Positions 48,967-57,480 of a stretch of DNA of 64,000 nucleotides are shown here, piece by piece. Within the stretch, counting starts at the first letter, position 1. The number at the start of each line of letters is the position of its first letter. The notes beneath the pieces are model-generated. The model had not been told where the DNA came from and did not search any database. It worked only from the letters and a program-made list of their open reading frames with translations. The translations under genes and the position numbers were made by a program. Source of the DNA: UBA5314 sp040217815 (GTDB taxonomy: Bacteria > Bacillota > Syntrophomonadia > Syntrophomonadales > Syntrophomonadaceae); the NCBI GenBank assembly GCA_040217815.1, contig JBEHWI010000018.1, positions 1 to 64,000 on the forward strand, given 5' to 3'.

Positions 48967-50118
48967 ATGAATGTCAGATTAATAGCCACCAGCGCTTTTG
49001 GGTTGGAATCAGTGGTGGCTCGCGAACTGCGTAGTCTGGGATATGAAAATGGGAAGGCGGAAAATGGCCGGGTCCTGTTTACCGCTGATTTATCCGCCAT
49101 ATGCCGCTGCAATCTGTGGCTGCGCAGCGCCGACCGGCTGCTGGTACAGATTGGCCAGTTCCCGGCCCGGAGCTTTGAAGAGCTTTTTGAAGGCACCAAA
49201 CAGCTGCCCTGGTCAGATTGGCTGCCCGAAAACGCCAATTTCCCGGTGCAGGGTAAATCAATCAAATCCCGCCTGTTCAGCGTGTCCGACTGCCAGGCCA
49301 TCGTAAAAAAAGCCGTGGTGGAAAGCTTGAAAAAAAGATACCGGCGCCAGTGGTTTGTAGAAAACGGCCCCCGCTACAAAATAGAGGTATCTCTTTTGGA
49401 CGACATCGCTACCTTGACGCTGGATAGCAGCGGCCCCGGGCTGCATAAAAGGGGCTACCGCCAGCTGTCTCATACAGCGCCCTTGAAGGAAACCCTGGCT
49501 GCCGCTTTGGTGCAGCTCAGCCGCTGGAAGCCCGATCGGGCTTTTATCGACCCTTTCTGCGGTTCAGGAACTATAGCAATTGAGGCAGCAATGCTGGGCA
49601 GGAATATTGCGCCGGGCCTGATGCGGCACTTCGATGCCCAGGATTGGCCTACTCTATCCACCTCCCGGTGGTCTCAAGCCCTGCAGGAAGCGCGGGATCT
49701 GGCTTGCCCCCGGCAAAGGCTCGGCATCTTCGGGTTTGACATCGACCCGGAAGCAGTGCGTATGGCTCGCTACCACAGCAGCCAGGCCGGATTGGGCGCC
49801 GGTCTGCACTGGGAAGCCAGGGGAGTTAAAGATGTCTATTCCCGTTTTCACTACGGATATGTGGTAACCAACCCTCCCTACGGGGAACGGCTGGCCGAAC
49901 CAAAAGGGCTAAATGTAATATATCAGGACTTAAAACAGCTGTTCATGCATCTTGACACCTGGTCCATGTCTATATTGAGCGCCGACCTTAACCTGGAAAA
50001 ATCCCTCAAGAAAAAAGGAGATAAAAAACGCAAGTTGTACAACGGCAGAATACTATGCAACCTTTACCAGTTCTACGGGCCCAAACCCGATTCCCTCACC
50101 GGTCCTTTCGGATCATAA
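48967..50118 (+). CDS. THUMP-domain class I methyltransferase (RlmL/YpsC-like, 23S rRNA)
   Basis: 383 residues. N-terminal ferredoxin-like and THUMP region (SLGYENGKAENGRVLF, VSLLDDIATLTLDSSGPGLHKRGYR), then a Rossmann methyltransferase with FIDPFCGSGTIAIEAA and the N6/N2-type VTNPPYGERL motif. The NPPY motif and length match the RlmL N-terminal half and Bacillus YpsC, which methylate N2 of a guanine in 23S rRNA. AGGAGG ribosome site 7 nt before ATG, directly next to a repeat element. Confidence 0.92.
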   Translation: MNVRLIATSAFGLESVVARELRSLGYENGKAENGRVLFTADLSAICRCNLWLRSADRLLVQIGQFPARSFEELFEGTKQLPWSDWLPENANFPVQGKSIKSRLFSVSDCQAIVKKAVVESLKKRYRRQWFVENGPRYKIEVSLLDDIATLTLDSSGPGLHKRGYRQLSHTAPLKETLAAALVQLSRWKPDRAFIDPFCGSGTIAIEAAMLGRNIAPGLMRHFDAQDWPTLSTSRWSQALQEARDLACPRQRLGIFGFDIDPEAVRMARYHSSQAGLGAGLHWEARGVKDVYSRFHYGYVVTNPPYGERLAEPKGLNVIYQDLKQLFMHLDTWSMSILSADLNLEKSLKKKGDKKRKLYNGRILCNLYQFYGPKPDSLTGPFGS

Positions 50119-50314
50119 GCATAAACTGCTTTCGCTCCCCATCCGCCTGTCTCTTTTGGGCAGCTTTCTTAAACTTATATAAATTGGTTTTTTTAGCAAT
50201 ACTATTTGATAGTATGTAAATTTTACTTTTGCAGGTAAATCCGCGTTTGAGGAATATTGCCCTCTGGAGAATGCATAAAATAACTTGCCGGCCTTGACAG
50301 GAGGTTGTAAATAG

Positions 50315-51361
50315 ATGATGTCGGTTATTCTAGCCGGCGGCAAAGGCTTGCGCTTATGGCCTGAAAGCCGCCAACACCGGCCCAAACAGTTATGCAAATT
50401 TTTCAATAATCGCTCAATGCTTAACAACACCATAGAAAGGCTGCTTCGTTCCGGATCAACCAATATCTATGTGGTAACCAATGATGAGTTACGGCCGCAT
50501 ATAGAAGCCGAAACCCGCTGCTATGCGGATAAGGCCGTTATTGAGGTTATGTGTGAGCCGCAGGGTAAAAATACGGCGCCGGCAGTAGGCCTTATCCTGG
50601 CCCGACTTTACCAGGAAAACCAGGAAGATATCCTGGGAGTCTTTCCAGCCGATCACTTTGTTGGTAATGAAGAAGCATTTGCGAAGAGCCTTGACAAAGC
50701 TGTTCAAGCTGCAGAGAAACACCATCTGGTTACCATTGGGATTGAACCCCAATCGCCGGAGACAGGCTATGGATATATTGAAAAAACCCGCTGGGAAGTG
50801 GGAGAAATTCCGGATGTCTTTCAGGTCAACTCCTTTTGCGAAAAACCTGACCTTCAAAAAGCTAAAGATTATCTAGAGGGCGGCTGCCATCTTTGGAACG
50901 CCGGCATTTATGTTGGACACAGTTCTACATTTTTAGAAGAATTTGCCCGGCACCTGCCGGAAATCTATCAACATATTATTAAGGGTGCCAGTGAATATGT
51001 TGAGGCCTATAACCGGCTGCCGGATGTAAGTCTTGACTACGGCATCGCCGAAAAATCAGACCGCATCGCGGTAGTTCCCTCCAGCTTTGACTGGTGTGAT
51101 CTGGGCAACTGGAATGCTTTGGCCGATTTTTTTAATTCTGATAATGAAAACAATACCCTGGTCAGGGGAGACGCCGCCTTTATAAAAAGCAAAAATTGCC
51201 TGGTTCAACAAAAGGAAAAGTGCCTGGTGCTTTTTGGAGTGGATAATCTATTGGTGGTGGAAAGTGATGACATTATCATGATAGCTGACAGGTCCTTAAG
51301 TCAGGATATCAGGGAGCTTACCGAAGCACTGGTTCAGAAGCAGCGCCATTACCTGCTATAA
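50315..51361 (+). CDS. manC: Mannose-1-phosphate guanylyltransferase
   Basis: 348 residues. The nucleotidyltransferase signature GGKGLRLWPESRQHRPKQ, FPADHF, ETGYGYIEKT and FCEKPD are complete. It makes GDP-mannose from mannose 1-phosphate and GTP. The protein has the guanylyltransferase domain plus a short beta-helix tail and no phosphomannose isomerase fusion. AGGAGG ribosome site; two adjacent ATGs. It opens a plus-strand cluster with two glycan genes, which probably use GDP-mannose. Confidence 0.93.
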   Translation: MMSVILAGGKGLRLWPESRQHRPKQLCKFFNNRSMLNNTIERLLRSGSTNIYVVTNDELRPHIEAETRCYADKAVIEVMCEPQGKNTAPAVGLILARLYQENQEDILGVFPADHFVGNEEAFAKSLDKAVQAAEKHHLVTIGIEPQSPETGYGYIEKTRWEVGEIPDVFQVNSFCEKPDLQKAKDYLEGGCHLWNAGIYVGHSSTFLEEFARHLPEIYQHIIKGASEYVEAYNRLPDVSLDYGIAEKSDRIAVVPSSFDWCDLGNWNALADFFNSDNENNTLVRGDAAFIKSKNCLVQQKEKCLVLFGVDNLLVVESDDIIMIADRSLSQDIRELTEALVQKQRHYLL

Positions 51362-51382
51362 ATGCTATTTTTTGGCGTTTGT

Positions 51383-51401
51383 ATGAGCCCGCCTAACAGC
51401 G
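51383..51401 (+). terminator. Small hairpin between manC and glycosyltransferase gene
   Basis: CCCGC and GCGGG around CTAACA, followed by AAAAATAAA rather than T residues. Probably an mRNA structure, not a full terminator. Confidence 0.35.
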
Positions 51402-51448
51402 GGAAAAATAAATGAAATGCATTCTTCTAGTAAAGGAGTGAGACAAGA

Positions 51449-52624
51449 ATGTATATCGTAAACATCGGTACCTATCCGCCTAAACAGTGTGGTATTGCCA
51501 CCTTTTCCATGGATTTAAAGCGGAGTCTTGTACAAAACGGCAATAGTGTAAGTATTTTAAGCGTTTCCGATGAAACTCACGAGTATGTATATCCCCCGGA
51601 AGTAATTTTTAATATCAGGCAGCATCATAAATCTGATTATCTAAAAGCGGCCCAGTTTATAAATTCCTCCCCACTGGTTGATTTAGTCATAATACAACAC
51701 GAATACGGCATTTATGGCGGCCAGGACGGTGAACTGGTTATGGACCTGGTTAAACTGCTGCGTCGTCCCTATGTTCTGGTGACCCACACCGTTTTGCCCC
51801 AGCCTTCCAAGCATCAAAAACAGATCCTAAACTATCTCTGCCACCGGGCCGCCGGCATTGTCTGTATGACTCACCGTTCCGCCAACCTTTTGGCCGATCT
51901 CTACGAAGCGCCCCGGGAGGTAACCAGCGTTATTGCCCACGGCGTACCGGTTTTTCCAGTTCAGACTTCAATGAGTTTAAAAAGACGTTTTGGCTTTGAA
52001 GATCAAGAAGTCATCAGTACTTTCGGTCTGATCGGACCAGGGAAGGGACTGGAATTGGGGATCAAGGCCATGCAAGAGGTCTGTCGGGAGTTTCCCCGGG
52101 CTCATTACCTGATATTGGGGCAGACCCATCCCATGCTTAAAAAACTGGAAGGGGAGAGATACCGTGATATGCTGGAGGAAATGGTAGGCGATTTGGGACT
52201 GGATCAGCATATCAGCTTTGTAAACCGCTTCTTAAGCGACCAGGAGTTGGGTGACTACCTGTACTTGACCGATATTTACCTCAGTCCCTATCCGAACCGC
52301 GACCAGGCCGTAAGCGGCACCCTGGCATTTGCCATGGGCTGCGGAAGGGCCATCGTTTCAACCGGCTATTCCTATGCCCTGGAAGTGTTGGGCCAGGGCC
52401 GGGGTTTAATATCCAACAACCCGGAGTCCACAGAATTGGCCGCTTTAATCTTAAGCATATTAAAGGACCCCCCTCTCAAACAGCGCTTGCAGGCAGCCGC
52501 TCTTTCCAAAGGGAAAAGCTGGACCTGGCCTAACGTCGGCAAAGAATATACCCGGTTTTTCCACCGCGTTATAGACAACACGCTTCTTAATGATGAAAAA
52601 GGGGTTTCTTATGCCAAACTATAA
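51449..52624 (+). CDS. GT4-family glycosyltransferase
   Basis: 391 residues, GT-B fold. An N-terminal half with IGTYPPKQCGIATFSMDLKR and a C-terminal nucleotide-sugar domain (FGLIGPGKGLELGIKAM, FVNRFLSDQELGDYLYLTDIYLSPYPNRDQAVSGTLAFAMGCGRAIVST). The last part takes the place of the E-x7-E segment of GT4 enzymes. The nearby manC suggests GDP-mannose as donor. AAAGGAGTGAG ribosome site. It overlaps the next gene by 14 bp. Similar enzymes are found fused to an alpha/alpha-barrel domain, here encoded separately. Confidence 0.88.
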   Translation: MYIVNIGTYPPKQCGIATFSMDLKRSLVQNGNSVSILSVSDETHEYVYPPEVIFNIRQHHKSDYLKAAQFINSSPLVDLVIIQHEYGIYGGQDGELVMDLVKLLRRPYVLVTHTVLPQPSKHQKQILNYLCHRAAGIVCMTHRSANLLADLYEAPREVTSVIAHGVPVFPVQTSMSLKRRFGFEDQEVISTFGLIGPGKGLELGIKAMQEVCREFPRAHYLILGQTHPMLKKLEGERYRDMLEEMVGDLGLDQHISFVNRFLSDQELGDYLYLTDIYLSPYPNRDQAVSGTLAFAMGCGRAIVSTGYSYALEVLGQGRGLISNNPESTELAALILSILKDPPLKQRLQAAALSKGKSWTWPNVGKEYTRFFHRVIDNTLLNDEKGVSYAKL

Positions 52625-53621
52625 TCATTTTTTAAAAATGACCGACGAGCAGGGAATGCTTCAATTCTCACGCCTGGCGGTGCCTGATGAGGCCAGCGGC
52701 TATACTCTGGACGACAACGCCCGGGCTCTGATAATAGCTCTACACATGGATAATTCCCCTTTGGCAGAACGCCTGGCCCGGAACCTGGACCAGGCCCGGC
52801 GCCCCGACGGCAGCTGGTCCAACCTGCTTCTCAATGGTCGTTATTATAGTGATTTTGACTCGGAAGATAGTATCGGTCGAGGTCTGGTGGCTTGCAGCCT
52901 GGGTACACAAAGCCCCTGGCCCCGAGTAAGCGGACCCTGCTCCAGAATGTTTTCTCAATATATAAAATACCTTGATCATTTTACTTCGCCACGGGCTATT
53001 GCCTATGGGATACTCGCCCTGACCAGAGCCAAACCCGACAGGGGCGGGCTGGCCCTGCTGCAAAAACTGTGCGACAAACTGGTAAGCCTCTACCAAATAC
53101 ACCAGGGCGTTCATTGGCACTGGTTCGAGGATTATATGACTTACTGCAACGGCATCCTCCCCCAGGCCTTGATGGCAGCCTATCAGGTCAACGGAGACAA
53201 AAGAACTCTAAAAGTGGCTCATGATTCATTAAAACACCTGGTAGAGGTTCTTTTTCGCCAGGGTTATCTAAATATTATTGGCAACCAGGGCTGGTATCAA
53301 AAAGGGGGGCGTATTCCTTTATATGATCAACAACCGGTAGACGCCGCTTCCACTGCTTTTGCCTGTAATGAAGCTTACCAGGTACTGGGTTTAAATGACT
53401 ACCGGGATTTGGCCCGTCTGGCCTGCCTCTGGTACAAGGGATTGAATGTCAACGGACTGTCGCTTATCGAGCCTACCAGCGGCGGTTGTTATGACGCTCT
53501 GACCGAAGACGGTGTGAACATGAACCAGGGAGCCGAGGCGGTATTGAGCTTCCTGGCCAGCCGAGTGGTCATGAAACAGCTGTCAATTCCGGAAGAATTT
53601 GAAGAGTCACTTTCCTTTTAG
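52611..53621 (+). CDS. Alpha/alpha-barrel glycan protein, partner of the GT4 enzyme
   Basis: About 336 residues from ATG 52611 (AAAAAGGGG before it). Repeated helix pairs with aromatic and acidic residues, such as GYTLDDNARALIIAL, DGSWSNLL, DFDSEDSIGRGLVAC, HWHWFEDYMTYCNGILPQALM and DAASTAFACNEAYQVLG, indicate an (alpha/alpha)6 barrel as in glycosidases and epimerases. DDNAR and WFED hold candidate acidic residues. I cannot name an activity. In some genomes such a domain is fused to the C terminus of a GT4 enzyme, which fits the overlapping genes here. Confidence 0.75.
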   Translation: MPNYNHFLKMTDEQGMLQFSRLAVPDEASGYTLDDNARALIIALHMDNSPLAERLARNLDQARRPDGSWSNLLLNGRYYSDFDSEDSIGRGLVACSLGTQSPWPRVSGPCSRMFSQYIKYLDHFTSPRAIAYGILALTRAKPDRGGLALLQKLCDKLVSLYQIHQGVHWHWFEDYMTYCNGILPQALMAAYQVNGDKRTLKVAHDSLKHLVEVLFRQGYLNIIGNQGWYQKGGRIPLYDQQPVDAASTAFACNEAYQVLGLNDYRDLARLACLWYKGLNVNGLSLIEPTSGGCYDALTEDGVNMNQGAEAVLSFLASRVVMKQLSIPEEFEESLSF

Positions 53622-53643
53622 ATAAAACCTCGCCAAATTAACA

Positions 53644-53663
53644 AGCCCGCTGCCAAACGGGCT
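53644..53663. terminator. Terminator between convergent glycan genes
   Basis: AGCCCG pairs with CGGGCT around an 8-nt loop, with TAAATTAATTTT following on the plus strand. Located between the alpha/alpha-barrel gene and the convergent GT-GH130 gene. Confidence 0.65.
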
Positions 53664-53702
53664 AAATTAATTTTCTGTTTAATTTTAGGCTATTCAACCA
53701 GT

Positions 53703-56700
53703 TTATGATTTAATTCTGAAGCGTTCGGGTATCAGATCGGCCAGGGTGCAGTGGGCGACTCCAATGGTGGTGTCAGCCGCTCCGTAATAAACCAGGATTT
53801 CATCGTCATCTTCCAGGACTTCTTTATCCACCCCGGCTGCTGCTCCGCAAGTAAACACCACGTTGGGCACCCAGGAACCATCCAGCCCGATTTCATAATC
53901 CTCTTCCGGTTCCAGGATGGGATTGGGGGAGCGGAAGATCACTTTGGCCGGATTGTTGAGATCAACTAAAATTACGCCCAGGCGGTAAACATAATTGTAG
54001 TCCACCCCATGGTAAATAAGCAGCCAGCCATATTTGGTTTTGAGCGGCTGCGCTCCAGCTCCGATCTTTAACGAATCCCACATCCTGCCGGGGCGGGGGC
54101 CGATTATTATGGCATGCTTTTCGCGGATGGGAAATTTAAGCTGGTCTACATAAGTAGCCCAAATGCTCGGTTCAATACGATGGTAAATGACGTACCGGCC
54201 GTTGATTTTTTCTGGGAATATAATGGCATCTTTATCCCAGATATTTTTAAAGGCCAGCCCTTCCCGTTTCCAATCCCCATAGTTTCCAGCCAGGAAATGC
54301 TCCACCGGTATTGAGGCTGCTGCTATTTGCGCTACATTGCCGTCGTAAGCAGTGTAGAGCATGAAGATCTTGTCATCGACTACGATGCAGCGCGGGTCCT
54401 CACAGCCCATTTTCTCCTCCGGGGTGGCCGGCGATAATATGGGCTCAGGCAGCCTTTCCAAAACATGATAGCCGTCGGTAATCGCCAGACCCACGTGCGA
54501 TATCCCGTCCTCACCTACCGCCCGGTAAAATAAGTATACTTTGTCTCCGATACGCAGGGCTCCGGGATTTAAAACATATTTGGACTCCCAGGGACTGTGT
54601 TCCAAAGGCTCCAGGATGGGGTTGGCTCTATGCCTCTTCAGATATTTGCTCGGTTCATTGGTCGTTTCCTGGACCATAACCGTCACATCCTTGGGGCGGG
54701 TGGGAAGCAGGGTGTCCAGCAAATTCTGGTCGCTTTTGCCTTCCTGGATCAGGCGCATAACCAGTTCGATCAATCCGTCCGGGTCATAGCCCAGGGCAGT
54801 GTACAAGGCCTCTAGGAAATCGTGATTGAACCAGCGGCTCTCCACACTAGTTGTCAAGGGAGTAGGTATCTTCAACCCTCCCTTAAAGCTATAGCTGGCC
54901 CAACTCCAGGCGGTGCAGGTCAAATAGGAACCGTCCTCCAGAACCTGACTCAGACCGTAGCCTTCGGCCATCAAATTGAAAAGCCTGGCTAGATCGGGCC
55001 TCTGCAGCTCATCCTGCATCCTGGCCAAATAACGCAATTTGGCAACCAGGTTGCGGTGATGGAAATTTTCAAACATGTTGTGGGCGGAAAACTCTTCCCC
55101 CCGGTGCAGCCCTAAAAGCGAGTTATGCACTTTAACCCCCAGGTTCTTTCTCTGCGAAGAATTGAGAATAAAGAGCCGGGAGTAGTTTTCTGCCAGGGCC
55201 AGCCGGCGGAGCAACCCGGTAAAATAACGTAAACGCGGGTATTTTCCTCCTTTGCCCGGTTCCAGACACTTTATGGCGATGCGGGCGGTTATACGGTTAA
55301 AGCTGGAGATCTTGCCCTGACTGACCAAGCCTAAACGCAGGTCGTCGGTCAAAACAATGGGCTTGATATCCACCCAGTCGAAATTCTCAGGTTTGATATT
55401 ATCCACCAGCCAGATGAGATCCCGATCCGTATAAGTCCAGCTTTCAATCATATTGGCGTAGGTTACTGCATCCCGGGGATCCATTTTTTCGATAAGCTGC
55501 TCCGGCTTATAGTATCCCTGGGGAATCATCAGGTTTATGGGGGGAAAGCGCACAATCATTTCGCGTAATATATCTGAACTGATGGTAAACATACGCCGCT
55601 GTGGAAACAGCTCAAAAAGACGCTCAACGAATAAGCTGGTGCCTTCGTCGCTGTGCAGATCACCGGGCAGAATCTGTTCCAGGGCTTTCTCCAGCTCCTC
55701 CATGAACTTCTCCACCCCGCAGATTATATCCCGGGGTTTGGCCTTGGGATCCAACCCCAGACCCTCACACACGAAACGGTTGAACTTTTCATCATATTTT
55801 TTGCGCAGTTCTTTAAATATATTGTCCGTCTGCACCTGGCATTGGTCTTTACCCAATAGCTTTTTAGGCACGACGATGGGTTTGCCCGGAACATATTCCA
55901 TATACCCCAGCGGTACGATGGCCGGCCGGGTCAGTTCATGCTGTTGAACCCATTGCCCGGCAAAGGCAGGTTTATTCTGCCAGAAGCAATTGGTGAGGTT
56001 CTGCCTTATAGACTCAACTTTGCGGACCATAATTTCGTCCCGCTCCGCCTGGGAACCGCACTGGATTTTAGCGCTAAATTCTTGGATGTCCTTAACATAG
56101 TCGGCCACCCGGCCATTGTATATCGCGGTAAGCAAAGCCAGAGCGACTCCGGGATTGACCTGGTCGTTGAAGGCATAGAGCTGCATCAGGTCCATTACCG
56201 CCGATACCCATAGCGCGTCACCCATCTCGTATTCACGGTCCGGGCTGGCAGCCAGTTTGAGAAACTCCTGACCCTGGCTGAGCTTTTCCAGTAGAACTCC
56301 ATATTCTTTGCATCCATGCCGGTAGCTTTCCAGCAGATCGGGGAATGAATGGCCTATAATGTCGGGGCGCTTTATTTCACTGCGCGCCAGGATATCGGCG
56401 ACTTTTATTACCAGCCGGTCCTTCAGCCAGGTGCTGTGGTCCCGTTTTACCGCTTCAAATACGGCCCGGGCGGTTTGACTGAAAATCCGGTTGCGGGCGG
56501 TCAGGTTGTGGGTTTTAACCACCCCGCCCAGACTCACTTCACATACATTGCGGTTCCAGCACAGAGCCCGGGTCAATAGCCAGAAATCAATGCCGAATCC
56601 CCGTATGCTGTCTCCCCAGAAGCGCCCTTCGTGGGCCAGTTCTTCGATAAAATCATGGGCTATAGCATACACCCCGCCCAGGGGATCACCCACCCTGAAA

Positions 56701-57233
56701 CCGTAAAATACCTCCAGGATTGGAGCAGCCAGCATATGGGCAATGCTGTCCATGCCCTGGTAACGGCGCATACTGCCCAGAACCAGGTCATACTGGCCCT
56801 GGATGGGGGTCAAAAGGCTTTCCAGCCAGGTGCTGTCTATGCCCGGGCCCTGTTCAGTAGCCATGTTGGCGCTGAACAACAGCAGGTCCGCATCCAGCCG
56901 CTTGCTGATCTCGATTATGGCCCGGATGGCCGTTCCCCGGCCGCTTATTTCCTCGGGCATCAAGAATTCGATGTGAGGATGCTTCAGGCGGGTGCTCCGG
57001 ATCACCTCCAGGCACAGGGCGGCAGAGGCATCGCCTACGCAGACAATCAACTGCCGGCGGCCGATCCAGGTTTGCAGCACTCTGTCAATAGATAAGAGCA
57101 GCGGGCCGATAGTGTCCGCCTCGTTATAAAAAGGAATGCCTATTACCAGATCATAGTTGGTAAATTCACTTAAATTGGGTGTAATTTTGTTAAGCACTTG
57201 ATCGAAGGTTGCCTCTGCCCCTATACCGCTCAA
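53703..57233 (-). CDS. Giant glycan enzyme: GT2/GT81-like domain, middle region, GH130 phosphorylase-like domain
   Basis: Roughly 1175-1185 residues. Numbering from GTG 57260: residues 37-275 are a GT-A domain (LVIGIPFYNEADTIGPLL, then FRVGDPLGGVYAI) close to GT81/GT2, in which the expected metal-binding DxD appears as SAN (130-132). Residues about 280-860 are a large helical region of unknown type. Residues 868-1185 are GH130-like (LNPGALRIGDKVYLFYRAV, GCEDPR with putative catalytic Asp955), a family of beta-mannoside phosphorylases. The 57260 GTG lies within a repeat-element end; TTG 57233, 9 nt after AAAGGGG, is the likelier start. It converges on the manC-GT4 genes. Confidence 0.8.
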   Translation of the reverse strand: MSGIGAEATFDQVLNKITPNLSEFTNYDLVIGIPFYNEADTIGPLLLSIDRVLQTWIGRRQLIVCVGDASAALCLEVIRSTRLKHPHIEFLMPEEISGRGTAIRAIIEISKRLDADLLLFSANMATEQGPGIDSTWLESLLTPIQGQYDLVLGSMRRYQGMDSIAHMLAAPILEVFYGFRVGDPLGGVYAIAHDFIEELAHEGRFWGDSIRGFGIDFWLLTRALCWNRNVCEVSLGGVVKTHNLTARNRIFSQTARAVFEAVKRDHSTWLKDRLVIKVADILARSEIKRPDIIGHSFPDLLESYRHGCKEYGVLLEKLSQGQEFLKLAASPDREYEMGDALWVSAVMDLMQLYAFNDQVNPGVALALLTAIYNGRVADYVKDIQEFSAKIQCGSQAERDEIMVRKVESIRQNLTNCFWQNKPAFAGQWVQQHELTRPAIVPLGYMEYVPGKPIVVPKKLLGKDQCQVQTDNIFKELRKKYDEKFNRFVCEGLGLDPKAKPRDIICGVEKFMEELEKALEQILPGDLHSDEGTSLFVERLFELFPQRRMFTISSDILREMIVRFPPINLMIPQGYYKPEQLIEKMDPRDAVTYANMIESWTYTDRDLIWLVDNIKPENFDWVDIKPIVLTDDLRLGLVSQGKISSFNRITARIAIKCLEPGKGGKYPRLRYFTGLLRRLALAENYSRLFILNSSQRKNLGVKVHNSLLGLHRGEEFSAHNMFENFHHRNLVAKLRYLARMQDELQRPDLARLFNLMAEGYGLSQVLEDGSYLTCTAWSWASYSFKGGLKIPTPLTTSVESRWFNHDFLEALYTALGYDPDGLIELVMRLIQEGKSDQNLLDTLLPTRPKDVTVMVQETTNEPSKYLKRHRANPILEPLEHSPWESKYVLNPGALRIGDKVYLFYRAVGEDGISHVGLAITDGYHVLERLPEPILSPATPEEKMGCEDPRCIVVDDKIFMLYTAYDGNVAQIAAASIPVEHFLAGNYGDWKREGLAFKNIWDKDAIIFPEKINGRYVIYHRIEPSIWATYVDQLKFPIREKHAIIIGPRPGRMWDSLKIGAGAQPLKTKYGWLLIYHGVDYNYVYRLGVILVDLNNPAKVIFRSPNPILEPEEDYEIGLDGSWVPNVVFTCGAAAGVDKEVLEDDDEILVYYGAADTTIGVAHCTLADLIPERFRIKS

Positions 57234-57256
57234 ACAAGCAGTCCCCTTTCTTATTA

Positions 57257-57416
57257 GCACCCTGTTAACCCTAATTCTATATGTTATCGTCGGCTAAATT
57301 TTCGCATGACTGCGTTGTCGTCAATCGCAATACGTCCAGTATTACTCATTCCTCCGCCTTGCCCTACAAAAATTTCCCTCGACGAGTAATATATAGAATT
57401 AGGGTTAACAGAGTGC
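57257..57416. repeat. MITE-like element, family A
   Basis: 160 bp with 30-bp terminal inverted repeats (GCACCCTGTTAACCCTAATT at the left; the right is the complement of GCACTCTGTTAACCCTAATT). It has no coding capacity. A central AATAC/GTATT hairpin is flanked by TCAATC and CTCATTC, as in the 48.8-kb copy. It abuts the 5' end of the GT-GH130 gene. Confidence 0.85.
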
Positions 57417-57480
57417 TTGGTGTCAGTAATAATTATGCGCAAAAGCCCCCGATAATATTTCAAAACACCGCCGCTTCTTA

